Source: Cranoglanis bouderius (taxonomy: Eukaryota; Chordata; Actinopteri; Siluriformes; Cranoglanididae). Taken from it: DNA of 64,000 nt. Position numbers and translations under genes: made by a program. Positions 12,901 to 26,204 of the stretch are shown here, in pieces. The notes beneath the pieces are model-generated. The model had not been told where the DNA came from. It saw only the letters and a list, made by a program, of their open reading frames with translations, and did no database searches. Position 1 is the first letter of the stretch, and each line of letters opens with the position of its first letter. Where the stretch lies: the NCBI GenBank assembly GCA_023630585.1, contig CM042548.1, positions 4,759,527-4,823,526 of the forward strand. Reading direction: 5' to 3'.

Positions 12901-13640
12901 TTGCTGGGTGGGTGTTTGGGTTCACTATTTAATGAAATTTAATGAAATACAGTATAACACATCATTTAAAATCATATCAGGTCTGCCACGTATCAGATTC
13001 ATGTTAGGTCTGCAATCCTCCTGTATTGTCAGACAGACTGAATCTGAGCTTAAAAAACAGCATTTGTCAGGTTTTGACTAAACTATATTTCTTAAGAAAA
13101 ATGTAACGGTCACTGTTTAGTTCATGACAGATTTCAGACCCTTCAAAAATTTGTGTAAAGGAGCGATCTCTGAATAAGCAGCTTTCTTAAACTGCACACA
13201 CCTTTTACTCAAGGTGTGATAAGCATAGATTTAATAATCCTGCCTTTAGCAGTTATCCCTTTTTTTGTTTCCTACTGGGTGTTTGTAACGCCACAGTGAG
13301 CTAAAATGGCTGTATTTTCCATTTCCATTCTTACTAGAAAAAAAAAAATCTCACTATGACATTTATTTGACTTTTACATGGCATCATTCCACTGAGAAAG
13401 TCAACAACATAATGGCACTGTACAGCTTATTATGCCCACAATGCATAATCCCTCTGATCATCATTATAAGGCTAAAAATAATGATTAGAGCAAATATAAC
13501 AATGGCAGTTCAAAATGTCAGCTGTTTCTATTTTCCATTGGTTGGTTGGCCTAGTAATTAATCTTGCACATAAACTAACTTGGAGAGTATCACAGATTGA
13601 GCATAATGTCCCTTTTTGTAATAAAGTCTGTTTACATATA

Positions 13641-15148
13641 CAGGTGCATCTCAATAAATTAGAATGTCGTGGAAAAGTTCATTTATTTCAGTAATTCAAC
13701 TTAAATTGCGAAACTCGTGTATTAAATAAATTCAATGCCACAGACTGAAGTAATTTAAATCTTTGGTTCTTTTAATTGTGATGATTTTGGCTCACACTTA
13801 ACAAAAACCCACCAATTCACTATCTCAACAAATTAGAATACTTCATAAGACCAATAAAAAAAACATTTTTAGTGAATTGTTGGCCTTCTGGAAAGTATGT
13901 TCATTTACTGTACATGTACTCAATACTTGGTAGGGGCTCCTTTTTCTTTAATTACTGCCTCAATTCGGCGTGGCATGGAGGTGATCAGTTTGTGGCACTG
14001 CTGAGGTGGTATGGAAGCCCAGGTTTCTTTGACAGTGGCCTTCAGCTCATCTGCATTTTTTGGTCTCTTGTTTCTCATTTTCCTCTTGACAATACCCCAT
14101 AGATTCTCTATGGGGTTCAGGTGTGGTGAGTTTTCTGGCCAGTCAAGCATACCAACACCATGGTCATTTAACCAACTTTTGGTGCTTTTGGCAGAGTGGG
14201 CAGGTGCCAAATCCTGCTGGAAAATGAAATCAGCATCTTCAAAAAGCTGCTCAGCAGAAGGAAGCATGAAGTGCTCCAAAATTTCTTGGTAAACGGGTGC
14301 AGTGACTTTGGTTTTCAAAAAACACAATGGACCAACACCAGCAGATGACATTGCACCCCAAATCATCACAGACTGTGGAAACTTAACACTGGACTTCAAG
14401 CAACTTGGGCTATGAGCTTCTCCACCCTTCCTCCAGACTCTAGGACCTTGGTTTCCAAATGAAATACAAAACTTGCTCTCATCTGAAAAGAGGACTTTGG
14501 ACCACTGGGCAACAGTCCAGTTCCTCTTCTCCTTAGCCCAGGTAAGACACCTCTGACGTTGTCTGTGGTTCAGGAGTGGCTTAACAAGAGGAATACGACA
14601 ACTGTAGCCAAATTCCTTGACACGTCTGTGTGCGGTGGCTCTTGATGCCTTGACCCCAGCCTCAGTCCATTCCTTGTGAAGTTCACTCAAAGTCTTGAAT
14701 CGATTTTGCTTGACAATCCTCATAAGGCTGCGGTTCTCTCGGTTGGTTGTGCATCTTTTTCTTCCACACTTTTTCCTTCCACTCAACTTTCTGTTAACAT
14801 GCTTGGATACAGCACTCTGTGAACAGCCAGCTTCTTTGGCAATGAATGTTTGTGATTTACCTAGTGAACCAAACTGAGAGACCATTTTGAAGGCTCAGGA
14901 AACCTTTGCAGGTGTTTTGAGTTGATTAGCTCATTGACATGTCACCATATTCTAATTTGTTGAGATAGTGAATTGGTGGGTTTTTGTTAAATGTGAGCCA
15001 AAATCATCACAGTTAAAAGAACCAAAGACTTAAACTACTTCAGTCTGTGTGCATTGAATTTATTTAATACACGAGTTTCACAATTTGAGTTGAATTACTG
15101 AAATAAATGAACTTTTCCACGACATTCTAATTTATTGAGATGCACCTG
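13641..15148 (-). mobile_element. Intact Tc1-like transposon, copy 1
   Basis: About 1.5 kb flanked by TA (13639-13640 and 15149-15150). Long terminal inverted repeats of about 200 bp begin 'caggtgcatctcaataaatt' at the left and end with its complement at the right. Near the inner edge of each repeat, 'tctcaacaaattagaata' repeats the outer motif, giving the IR/DR layout seen in Sleeping Beauty-type elements. The interior carries one uninterrupted transposase ORF on the minus strand. A near-identical copy lies at 29378-30886. Complete ends, target duplication and ORF make this a possibly active or recently active element. Confidence 0.95.
13920..14885 (-). CDS. Tc1-like transposase, full length (321 aa)
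   Basis: A DDE transposase that would cut and paste its own transposon at TA sites in the nucleus. It starts at an ATG reading MVSQFGSL and ends KGAPTKY. The N-terminal part holds a helix-turn-helix (SQSAVSKHVNRKLSG) followed by a basic GRKKCGRKR stretch in place of the usual GRPR hook. A second DNA-binding region follows (about residues 50-95). The catalytic domain shows LFSDESKF (first Asp), FQQDLAPAHS (second Asp) and SPHLNPIENLWG (Glu), with 34 residues between second Asp and Glu, the DD34E spacing of Tc1 elements. No stop or frameshift interrupts it. The length is close to the usual 340 aa. Activity is not proven. Confidence 0.93.
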   Translation of the reverse strand: MVSQFGSLGKSQTFIAKEAGCSQSAVSKHVNRKLSGRKKCGRKRCTTNRENRSLMRIVKQNRFKTLSELHKEWTEAGVKASRATAHRRVKEFGYSCRIPLVKPLLNHRQRQRCLTWAKEKRNWTVAQWSKVLFSDESKFCISFGNQGPRVWRKGGEAHSPSCLKSSVKFPQSVMIWGAMSSAGVGPLCFLKTKVTAPVYQEILEHFMLPSAEQLFEDADFIFQQDLAPAHSAKSTKSWLNDHGVGMLDWPENSPHLNPIENLWGIVKRKMRNKRPKNADELKATVKETWASIPPQQCHKLITSMPRRIEAVIKEKGAPTKY

Positions 15149-15547
15149 TACTGTATGTTATATACTATATGTATGTTCAATGCTTTAAAAGTGTTAGTGG
15201 TGTCCTCTTGAATCCCTGGTTAACACGTGGTTGGTGAAGTGGAATTGATTATATACCCTCCTGGTGTTGCTGGGGTTTTTCTTCACAGTTGTAAGCATCT
15301 CCTTTTTTCCTCAGAAGTGGAATTATCACCCTCTTATGAGCAGGTGTTCACCGTCTCCACAGCAGCAAATGCACAAAGCCTAATCCCCGCTGTTCTTAGA
15401 TCAGTCTTGAGGACTAGTGTTAATGTTTTTTCTTACATTTTGATATGTACTTTTATAGCTGTATTTGATTCCTCTTTTGCATAGTATCATGGTTTCATAA
15501 GTTATATATTTCTTGAGAGTTATGCATGGAATAAGACACTTGGGGTT

Positions 15548-15654
15548 GTGCTGTTGTAGGAAAATAGCGGTGAAGGGTGGTTTAGGTTGTTTAGGTGGGA
15601 GATGTGGTCACATTTACTCTTACCACAAAGTTAATTATTTTCCTATAACAGCAT
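15548..15654. repeat. Palindromic dispersed module
   Basis: The left arm 'gtgctgttgtaggaaaata' and right arm 'attattttcctataacagc' are near reverse complements. Sister copies lie at 25738-25822, 29002-29082, 34406-34493, 44690-44770, 46008-46105 and 62384-62460. Confidence 0.7.
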
Positions 15655-15869
15655 ATCTCGAAATGTTTTATTACTCTTGGTAATTTTTTTTATTAATTAA
15701 AGAATGACGTGTTGTACTTTTTATCCATCTATAGTTACATTTATAGTTACATTATTTCCATTTAAACTTGTGGAACATCCTGGAAACAAGTCAGCCTAGT
15801 CGTCCCTTCACAATCCTCTCTTTGTTTCTCCCTGAAAAATTTTTTAAAAATGTGGAACTGTTGCCAAAG

Positions 15870-15940
15870 GTGCTGTTATAGAAAATTCATCAACACCTTC
15901 TGACCAATCAGTATTGAGCATTCAGCAGCACTGTAGTATA
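15870..15940 (+). repeat. Dispersed repeat module
   Basis: Same family as 6645-6716: 'tgctgttatagaaaattcat', 'ttctgaccaatcag', 'cagcagcactgtagtataaa'. Confidence 0.75.
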
Positions 15941-16732
15941 AAAGAAGGTTAAATGTATGAGGTTTTTATTGTCATTTCCCTGTATAGCTTGTAAACATTG
16001 GAACGAAGTGTTGTTTCTTCAGGACCATGGTGCAACACAGAACAGTACGTGAGACTACGTAAATGAGCTATGCAACTCATAACCCATTCTCACAGAAAAT
16101 GTACAGGATTTCTAATAAAAATGGCATTTACGTAATTGGATTTTGTATAAAAGGAATCTTAACTTTTCACAGCTTGGCTTGTGTCATTTCATATGAAATT
16201 GCAATCATGAAAAACTGTTAATCTTCAACATAGAAAGAAATGTTTGTCAAAGATTGTTGTCATATTTTTTCCTGAAATCATGTATTCAGTTTGAGCTGTC
16301 TTACTACCAGCTTCAGCTAAAGATAACAGAGTGCTAACGTCACTGGCATGAGGTTTTAATGATCAAGAACACATTCTATGCAATGTATCTCAGTCATTAT
16401 TGTTAAGACAGTCACTGATACCTTATACAAAATGTATTGCTGGCTTTTATTTCCTCAAAGTAGAACTATAAGATGTATTGCCTGTGGTTTAACATAAGCC
16501 AACCGGAGGTTGAACCTTTTTTTAAACTTGGCTAATTGCACTTTTTTCCCTGAGCTCCAACTGTGTGTTTTTGTGTGTGGCTCTGGCTCATTTTAGCTGC
16601 CTCTTGTTCTTTCTTTAGCTAAAAGTCAACAAAGTGTTCTAGCAATGCATGTACATTCACTAAAGTCATTTTTTGCAGGTGCCTTTACTGTTTCAACAAA
16701 CAGCATGAAGTAAGTCATTTTATACAGACATG

Positions 16733-16967
16733 TAACAGTTAAGGCTCTGGGTTACTGATCAGAAGGTCAGGGGTTCAAGCCCCAGCACCACCAAACTGCC
16801 ACTGTTGGGCCCTTGAGAAAGGCCCTTAACCCTCCCTGCTCCAGGGGTGCCATATCATGGCTGACCCTGCGCTCTGACCCCAACTTCCTAACAAGCTGGG
16901 TTATGCGAAGGAAAGAATTTCACTGTGCTGTATTGTATATGTGACCAATAAAGGCTTCTTCTACTTC
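16733..16967 (+). repeat. tRNA-derived SINE
   Basis: A tRNA-like head with RNA polymerase III B box GGTTCAAGCCC (about 16772-16782) is followed by a body passing 'actgttgggcccttgagaaa' and 'caggggtgccatatcatggc' and ending 'gtgaccaataaaggctt'. This is the organisation of fish tRNA-SINEs. The A box is degenerate. Whether it belongs to a catfish family such as Mermaid is only a suggestion. Confidence 0.8.
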
Positions 16968-17344
16968 TAATCACAGCTAGCTTACAATTTAGCCTTGCAC
17001 TAATAACCCAATACACATTTATGATTTTACTGCAGTGAGTGCGCATTTTTCTGTAGAGAGCTCTATTATTATTAATGACTGTATCAATTGTTCAAGTTCA
17101 ACTTTGGGCTGTCAGGAAAAGCCTGGTATGTAAAGAAAAAATTGTGCTTGTAGAAAGCTGGGTAATGCATAGTGTTGAACTGAAGTCATGCAATCTTGCT
17201 ATACTACCACAGAGAGAATAGAGAGAACTGAGCACTTAAAAACATTTGTCTAAGCAATGATGTTTGCCAGTTGCATATAAAACCTGACCATGAAAAAGAT
17301 CATTACAGTAATGTGGGAAGGAAGAGGTGGGGTTATAAAGAGAA

Positions 17345-17585
17345 AAGTGCATCCATTTATTTGTTCATCAGTAACCACTTTATCCTCAACATTGTGTTAG
17401 ATCTTCCTATTCCAGGTACACTGGTTGTGAGGTGGGAATACAGCCTTGATGGGATACCAGTCCGTCGCAGGGCACCATGTGCATACATATTTACCCAGCC
17501 ATTCACACTAGGAGCAATTTTACCATATAATCCACCTGCTGTCTTATTTTCAGGAGCTGGGAGGAAACCAGACACCCCGAATGAA
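17345..17585 (+). repeat. LINE 3'-end/SINE-body repeat
   Basis: It reads through 'gtgaggtgggaatacagcct', 'gatgggataccagtccgtcg', 'cagggcacca', 'ttcacactaggagcaattt' and 'gctgggaggaaaccagacac', a very common fish repeat related to L2/CR1-type LINE 3' regions. A short piece of the same family lies near 42868-42915. Confidence 0.7.
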
Positions 17586-19746
17586 GATCAAAGACGAATA
17601 AAACTCACCTGACCAAAGTAAAGCCAATTCACTGAAGGGGAAAGGACACTGGACCTGAACGAGCATTTGCTTCTGGTAGTGGCTACTTTCGCTTCCTACC
17701 AGCTTTACCTAGGTGAACTTTGATCTGTGAATTCACAAACATCAGTCTTGTGAGCCAATAAAAAACAAAACTGTGGTCACTTTGGTCTGTATGAAAATTG
17801 AGATGCTACTAATTATTAAATAGCAGCCACATCATTTATTTGCTTTGCTAATTTCTTACTGTTGATTGACATAAATCTGGGGCAATAGAAACAAATTAGC
17901 CAGCTATCGTTACTTCTACATCCTCTCCAAAAAACACGCTAGAATCAACCTACTGTTTACAGTAAGCTATTAGACTTAGCTGGTTGCTTATAAAGTCAGA
18001 CATTTCTGGACATAGCAGTTAAATATCAGAGTTGTCCCACTACATGCTCTACATGTTTTGTCATTCCTACTGTTTTTTCTCCCTGGTTGCTAGGGTTTTC
18101 TTGATAGGAAATCCTATTTTCAAAGACAAACACAATCCAGCACCCACAGCTTTCACTCCAGAAACATCTTTAATGAAAAAAATCCCAACAGACTGAAAGA
18201 GCAATCATTGGAGACACTATCAGGTCCAACCACATGTGCAATTTGGGGCAACTTAACCTGATCTGTATGGACACCAGCTCTCAGTAAACATCCACGGTTT
18301 TAAATCAGTGCAGATGATAATGCAGTGGATTAACTACAAGGATGTCAATGAAGAGTATTTGGATCAATTCATGGTGCGCTTAATGATTTCACAGACCTCC
18401 TCCATTGATTATGGCTTTAGGTTTTTACAAAGGTTTGTCTTTTCTTTTAGTCTTTTAGTCTTTTAGTTCTTTTACATTAGGTCCCATCATTTGGGCCCTG
18501 TTCCATATGCATGACTCCTAAAGTGTGATGGGGCTCATTAAACTGTGATCACACATGCCTTAATACCACATGCTGCAATAATCCATGGCTGATAAATTAC
18601 GAGAGTAATTAGCAGTAAACATTACTGGCTGTCAGTGACAGCAAATGCCAAGTCATGCTGGACGTAGACCACCGGTCCAAAAATCTGCTTCCATGGCTTG
18701 AGCATTGAAAATTCATGCTGATCTGTTGAAGCTAATGAAATGTATGTGTGTATATCGTACATACTTATCTCAAGCAGAAGGCCCGGGCATAAGCTGAACT
18801 GAGAAATTGCATGAAACTAGATTAGTCACATTATATGCTTGCCAAGGAAGCCATGTGCTCACAAATAAATGAGAGATGAGATGCAACCATAATCGACCGA
18901 AGAGAAAAGTATGCATTGGGTGGTATACCACAGTACTGATGGAAATGAGCGTTTCTGGAGCCATTAAAATCACATTACATTATTGTTTGAATAACTAGAT
19001 TGCATTGGATAATTAGCTTAACTGACCAATTTACCTGCCTATTTATTTGTTGGCTCATTTCTCTGGACTGCATTGGTCTGTAAGTTTAAGTCCATTCATC
19101 ATAATAGGTTTAATTTGTCTAAAATATGTAGTTGTATTATAATTGCATGCCAACTGTTTTTGTGGCTAACAATAAGATGTCACTGAATGGTGTATTTTTT
19201 TTTTTTTTGCCACACTCTAAATATAGCTGGGTTATAAAGAACCCAATTTGCTCAATAACCCAATTTGGAAATCCAGCACTGGGTCCAATATGGACTAACC
19301 CAGCGGGGATTGTTTTAGCAAGGTTGGTTTATGATATTGAACCAGCAGGCTAAGTTGATTTTTTTTTAATCCAACTTTTGGATAAAAATGACAACATTGT
19401 TGGATACCCAAGTCACATGAGCAGCTTTTCAACACAAAAAGCTTCAGGCAGCACTTTTTTTTTTGCTACAAAATATATCTAGTGTAAAAGCAGCTTTACT
19501 CGACTAAAAGATGATAACCTAATATCATATCATGTACATTTTGAAACAATCAGACATAATCAAATATCTTATGGAGGAAATCAGGTAATGTAATATTAAC
19601 TATAAATATAATTATGTAAGAATTTAAACTAAACTTTAAAATTTCCTTACAAAAAATGCTAATTTGCCTTATTTATTCATTATTTATTAAGAAGCGAACT
19701 TCGGCCATATTTCCCCCAAGAATAACATTAATCAAACTAAATATTA

Positions 19747-20649
19747 AAGGGGTCATATCATGATTTTTAATGTTTTCCTTTTGTTTGGGTGTGTAATGTG
19801 TCTGTTTGTGTGTGTATAAGCTCTGCAAAGTCCCAAAGCTCATAGTCTCCCCCAAAGGGATTTATTTTATCTCACAGAGAGCACTGCTCCAGACCTGCCC
19901 GAAACGCGTCGTTCGAAGTCCAGATTTACTTCCGTAATTTCTCTACATCACAAAGTGCACCATCAGCATAATCCCGCCCAAAGGCAGGTACGAAGAAAGA
20001 AGGCGAGGCTTCAGTGAATTCAGGCACCATGTTGTGGAGACACTGTGTGTTTCTTTGTGAAAGCAAACCTCTTTGTTTAGCCTTCTGAAAACGGACGAAA
20101 TCAGTGGTTACTGTTTATTTATAATGCTGTTCCTGAGCAGTACAACCCAAACGTTTGCTTGTGCACAGCGCATTTTACAGAGGACAGTTTCCTGAACCTG
20201 GGCGAGTACAAGGCTGGCTACACACAATCGTTAAGGTAAGAGAGTTATAAAATAAAAACTTACCACTGTGAAACGTTCTGCTCAAGTTGTGCTTGCAAAC
20301 TTACAAAAAACTGACGATATGTTGCTTAGGAGCTTAGAATTCCTTTAGCTTTGGAGGCTAACACTAACCCAAGGGGCATTACATTTCTGACACACTCGTG
20401 AGGCTTTCGGCCAATCACAAAGCAACGGGTCAGCTGGCCAATCAGAGCACTCTGGGCTTTTCGGAAGGAGGGGCTTTGGAGAAATCGGAGCATTTCAGGC
20501 AGCCTGGGAATAGAGGCACTGCAATAATGTACATTATTTGACAAATAATGCGTTTTTTGAACATTAAAGCATGTTAACCTATTTTATTACACCCAATAAA
20601 GAAAATAATCAACATTTAAAAACGTTTAAAAATCATGATATGACCCCTT
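19747..20649 (+). mobile_element. Non-autonomous element with THAP-domain remnant
   Basis: About 903 bp bounded by inverted repeats 'aaggggtcatatcatgattt' and its complement, with TA on both sides (19745-19746 and 20650-20651). Inside, a + frame near 20150-20240 reads VCLCTAHFTEDSFLNLGEYKAGY, broken here as VCLCTAHFTED and SFLNLGEYKAGY. It matches the C-terminal half of a THAP zinc finger (the CxxHF core) followed by an apparent splice donor (gtaag). No transposase remains. THAP-bearing parents include P-like and ISL2EU/Harbinger-type elements. The parent here is not decided. Confidence 0.75.
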
Positions 20650-21976
20650 TAAAAATACATTTAAAAATATAGTGCCAAAATATAATTTTGAACAAAATGA
20701 TAAATTATGTTACATTTTCAGTTGATTTCTTTTACTTCAGACTTTTGTCTCAATCAGAAATTTCGTTATAAAAGTATCCCAGCATTTTTAAAGTGTAATG
20801 ATTTCAGCATTTCCATTTGACCAAAATCACATATTATGACAAACTGAACGCAAAACCCTTTTCATATGTATTTGTAAATGTTTTGTTGTTGATTTTTGTT
20901 CTCTGGGGCTAGAAGTAGCAGCCATCCAATCAGTTGATGCACAAGGCTTGATGAATGAAAAGGCATGTAATCCCACAGTGTAATCCCTCAACCCCCACGG
21001 AGAACCAGTCACTGGAAATTAGCCATACGTGAGCCTTCTCTATTCATCAACCAGGCACAAAAGCGATGTTGTTTTTCCATTACAGCTTCAAGGCACGTTC
21101 ACGGTCAATTTTAGCCCACCTCCAAGGTGCTCCAATGTCATCTCTCTGTCAAATCCAAGTGTGAGCTTTGCCCTCTTCACTAACAAGCTTTTATTGGATT
21201 TGCCGTTAGCTAACTGTATTGAATTCACTCTGTCATTTCACCAAACAGTTCAGAGGTCACAGCAAATTGCTCAAAGAAACAGCTCTAGTTTTTGGCCAAC
21301 CCATCCTTCCTGCCATAAAAGGTTATTGAGCTTGGATGGATGAATGTTGCAAGCGTGTGGGTGTGTTTCAGTGGAGCGTGACATGGCTAGACTCCATTTC
21401 ACAGGGACAAAGTCAACCCAGAGGCCAGATGGCCAGCATCTTGTTACTGGCAGGTTGGTGGCGTAATTAATGATGTGACCCGGACACAAAAAATAAAGTA
21501 AGCATTTCACACTTCTGAACCTTTTCAGACTCAACTAATACACATGGCCAATTCGGTATTAACCAGGTATTCTGAAACCCCTCCAGTACAAGTTCTCTGG
21601 AGGAGGTTTTCGGAGCACACAAGGCTATATAACCTTGTTACAAGCATAGTTTATGATGTAAAATCATGTGTATTATTTTAATATATTATTTTGATGGCTT
21701 GCTTAGCTGTTTCATGCGGGTTCATTAGAGAACAGAAGAGGACGCTGCCAATATTCCAGCAGGAAAGCCAATTAAGGCCTTCATTTTTCTTTTTTGTCAC
21801 CCTTTAATCTTGCATTTATAACAGCAGGCATCTCTTTATGTCTGAGCACATGGGAAAATGGATGATGTGCTAGAGGCAAAAACTATTGTTCTACTAATAT
21901 CATCTCCATGATTCCTCCTGAGTAGAGGGTCCCCCTTATAAGCCCAAAGGAATATCCTACCTCTCTTTCACAGCAG

Positions 21977-21999
21977 GAGAGAGAGAGCGAGAGAGAGAG

Positions 22000-22043
<44 letters not shown>
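21977..22043. repeat. (GA)n microsatellite
   Basis: A GA array with a few interruptions (gcga, gcaa) in its first part. Confidence 0.95.
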
Positions 22044-22046
<3 letters not shown>

Positions 22047-24246
22047 TGCACAAATTACACTTCTAGGAGAATGAAATAAAATAAAGGGACATTTTTAAAA
22101 GACGACTCCATCCGATTTCCATTTGATCATTTAAATATTCATGCATACATGCATGTGTATATGGATTGAAGTGCTTATGTGCAGTGACAGCTGATATTAG
22201 ATGACAGGGCTAAAATCTAATATCAATCAATAGCTCACCATTGAAAGTATTAGTGTTGAGCAATGCATTATATCACAAGGTCTCAGCTATAACCTTTTAT
22301 TTCAAATTTCAAAAACACTAAACTTACGTTTCTGAATGAATCTACAGTCTGGACTAGAAAGAAATCAGCCCCATCCTTGCTTCTTCATACCATTCTGTGC
22401 ATTTTTTACATGACCTTTGACTGCACTTCTACAAAAGTCCAAAATAATCTGACATTTGTTAACAGCAGTTTGTTTACCTATGGTGGACACCAAAAAAAAA
22501 AAAAAAACCCTTCCCCACTATCCTGTCTCCTAGAACTAATATGTAATTATATGGCGTGTATGTGCCTTACTAGCAAATGGAAGCATGCTGACACTTAGAA
22601 CGAGGGTTCTTCATAAGGCAAAAAATTAGGAGTGCATGTTGAATGGTGTCCCCCGAGTACCGAAGGAGATCTAACCTTTCATTTTTAGACAATCAATTCA
22701 GCATCAAGGCTTTTGGTAGTCAATGATGTGCTGTCAGGTCTTGTTATGAGAGTAAAAGGTCAGTAGTCATAGTATGTTGGGATTTTAACCGCAGAATAGC
22801 TTTCGGTTTATAACCCTAATTCCATTTGGTGCAATTAATTCTGGTTTAGAAATAACTAGCAATTGAGAGGAACAGTGCAATGTGGCATGCAACTATCAGT
22901 ACAGTGGAATGGTTTTCCTTTTTCACACAATTGTTCTATGCTGTCCATTTATTGCCAGAGCCATATATCTCCTAGAATGTGTTAAGTCACCAGAGAATTC
23001 CATCACAACCAGCTATGAGGAGCCAAAAGGAGAGCAATTGCCTAGCAGCTAATCACCCTGCCGCTAGAATTGGCTAGTTCTCCAGTGCAATGCTTATCAC
23101 AATGACATGCTCTCAAATATAACTTTCCTGAAAGTTGAGAGCCTCAAAATTCCAGCTTCCGTTATTTTGCGCTCTTGGCAATTAATCTGTCATTTATTAC
23201 TACAGATGACAATTGCTACAGATTTTCACTTGTTGAAGATTTTTTTAATCTATTATATTCAGAAAAGTGGGAGTTTTAAAATTGATTGTCTCAAATTCAA
23301 CCTATATGAGCTGTCTTAAATTATTTTACTGTTACACAGATTTTGTTCAGACATTTTTCAATGTAAAATAAGTGGTGACAGGATTTTTTCTATAAAATCT
23401 AAACAGATTTAGGCTTGGACCAATTATATGTCCATTAGTAAGTATTGAGCACAACATTGAGGCTAAACATTACAGTTATGTGTATATGCCACTTTTACAC
23501 CTCATTAATTATTTTTTAATAATATACCAGGCTCTTTTCCTCAACAGTGCAATGTTCTTCAAGCAGATCTATGCAGCAAAAAACACCCTAGCGTTCTTGT
23601 GCTATAGGCTGGATTCATAGGAGTCATTTTGACAGACTATTGACATCTGAACTTGTTCATGTTGAACACGGTGGACATAACTGGTTCAGTCAAAAAAAAA
23701 AAAAAAAGCTTTTCCATAGCTTCACAATAATGCACAATAGAATCCAAATACCTTTGACTAATTCTTAAGTAAATAATAAAACAAGACAGAGTGTGCATCA
23801 AACAGACAACACTACTAGTTGTCTCTGGAAGTACCTTTATATTCAAAAACAGGATTTTCAAATGGTTAACTCATCTCTAATTGTCTATTACGTTGTATAA
23901 ATTGGGGTTTGGATCAAATCTGTTAACATTGCACATATTCTACAGGTATATCCTATTATTAGAGAATATTCTAGGCCACTTTTAGTTCTTTCTTGTGTTG
24001 TAAAGGAAAAAACAGCATATTGCACAATTTATTATTCTGCTTATTCTTATGCAAGGTTTAAACTGATATTTTGTAGAAATTAAATAAAAACTGTCCAACT
24101 CTAGGTCTGAGCCCTTCAGCTCAGTGCTTCACCTGCATGGATGAATGAATTCTGTAATTCTGTCAATTCTGTCAATTTCTCAGGAAGGAAGTGTCAACCA
24201 CAGGCCAAGTGCCTGGCAACCTATTACTGGTGGCTAATAGTTCGGA

Positions 24247-24376
<130 letters not shown>

Positions 24377-25737
24377 GGAATAAAATAATATAGGAATACT
24401 GGAGATTATGGAATACTCGAGAGCATTAAGTGGCTGTATCATTTTGAGTTGGGAATGATGGTGCCCTTTTGTTATCCCAGACTCCAGCCATTCAAATGTC
24501 AAGTCCTTTATTTTTTCTTCTTCAAACATGACAGGGCTCCCAATGATGCTGCACAACCAATAAAAAATCTCAATAAATAGCAGTGACAGGTTTTCTGTAT
24601 TTCGAAAGAGACATTAGCTGGTGTGGTGTCCTTCTCCATCTCAGACTGTAAACACCACTGGGAGCAGTAAATACACTTGAAAAAGAACATTAACTGAATT
24701 ACAACACTCAAGATAATTGAATAAGAAGTGTACAAGAATATAACGAGCTCAGGCAGCTTTCTGAAGCCTTGTTATCTTTATTTGGCAATATTAGAAGACA
24801 TGGTGGAGTTTTAAAATATATCATCTAACAATATTTCAGGAAGTGCACCAATATTAAATACAAAAAGAAAATCAGTGACAAAGGTTAGTCAGAAGTTACT
24901 TTAAAATCTGTAATCTCTCTATATCAAAACCAGGAAAAATTACTTGTGGGAAAATCTTGCCCTCCAGTGGGAAAGGGGATGTACAGCTAGTTGCCTATAT
25001 GTATCCACTCTGTTATGAAGCTAAAATTAGCTGATTTGCATGATGCTGATCAAGATGAAGCTGTAGAAAGCAGTACAAGTGACATCAGGAAAGCTAATCA
25101 TGCTATAAAGTTATAGGTAGCAGTTCAGAGCTGTTCAGCTCGTTGTGTCTAATCATGACTGTTTGTGTGCTGGCTGTTTTTCCGTCAACCTCAGGAGTGA
25201 TGGTGCTCAGAGACTACAACGCAGCTACAGCAGCAAGACACAAAGACTGATCATGCAATGAATAATGATGTCTTTCTCTTGCTAATAAGTTTATCTCCTA
25301 TCAAAATTTGAGCTCTGCAAGGCACTAAGATTTTGGCCGTTGAGTGTCTGTCAAATCCAATTAATCTCAGGTATATTGTCTTGGCGTCTGCTCATTATTT
25401 ACTTAATCCAAAAGATAGCGCTGTTCTTTAATGACTTTGACAGCTTTAATTTCAGTCCATGGTTCTTGAAGATTAATGCAGTCTATAATGACATTATCTC
25501 GACGAGCTGCCAGCTTGGAGTGAATCAGAGCTCATCCAATACCTCATTTGTGAATATCAAATGCTAACTTCAGTCACCAGTATCCTCTGGATAACACCTG
25601 AATGTTGGAATTTTTCCCACTAAATTGTCAATTTAGGTTGAAATTAGGTTCTTGGAAAATAATGCAAAATGAAAATCACAATAAATATTGGCCATGCTAA
25701 TCTGTTTGATAAGTAATGAATAAAGCACAATGGGATC

Positions 25738-25822
25738 TGTTGTTGTATAGGAAAGTAAGCAACAAGGGGTTGGTTTGATGTGTTACCATCCAGAAGTTGA
25801 TTATTATCCAGTAACAGCACAT
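25738..25822. repeat. Palindromic dispersed module
   Basis: 'tgttgttgtataggaaagta' on the left and 'gttgattattatccagtaac' on the right, same family as 15548-15654. It is followed by other modules up to 26275. Confidence 0.65.
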
Positions 25823-26204
25823 TCAAGCCTACTTTTTATCCATTTGTGATTATGTTTAATGTTGTGGAATGCCCACAGTCGCTCACGTTATAGCAGCAAT
25901 AAACAGTCATTCCCTCACCAACCTGTTTTTTTTTTCTTTTTCACTCTTTTGATGTTAAGACAAAAAATGAATACTTTCCCATTTCCGAAAACTTGCGCTA
26001 CAACTTTAAGCTGACACTGGACACTTCTTCTATAAATCTTAAACAAACATCTCCTCACAGGAAACTTCACAATATCAATAATTACATGCTTTTTAAAATC
26101 AATTTATGTGGATTGTCTGCCATACAAGTCATTATGTAAGTTGTTACTATAGAGAAATTATGTATTAGTACATAATATAAACCTGTATAAATTATTTTCA
26201 AAGT

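Larger units (their letters stand above)
10280..13640. other. Gene-free stretch with repeats
   Basis: No gene seen. It holds dispersed-family modules (10490-11160), a mixed (TA)(CA) array (11867-11915), a (TG)n array (12599-12651) and TG/GGTG-rich sequence (12833-12900). The segment 12090-12360 is comparatively GC-balanced and could be conserved non-coding DNA, but that needs alignment. Confidence 0.55.
15149..19745. other. Gene-free stretch with repeats
   Basis: No gene seen. Repeats recognised: a palindromic dispersed module (15548-15654), a dispersed module (15870-15940), a tRNA-SINE (16733-16967), a LINE-3'-like repeat (17345-17585), a further repeat piece (17600-17770) related to 4000-4140, and short TTTTAG iterations at about 18435-18470. 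Confidence 0.6.

Noticed and set aside
16733..16810. Possible tRNA gene
   Set aside because: The B box is good but no cloverleaf can be drawn with paired acceptor and anticodon stems. It is the head of a SINE.
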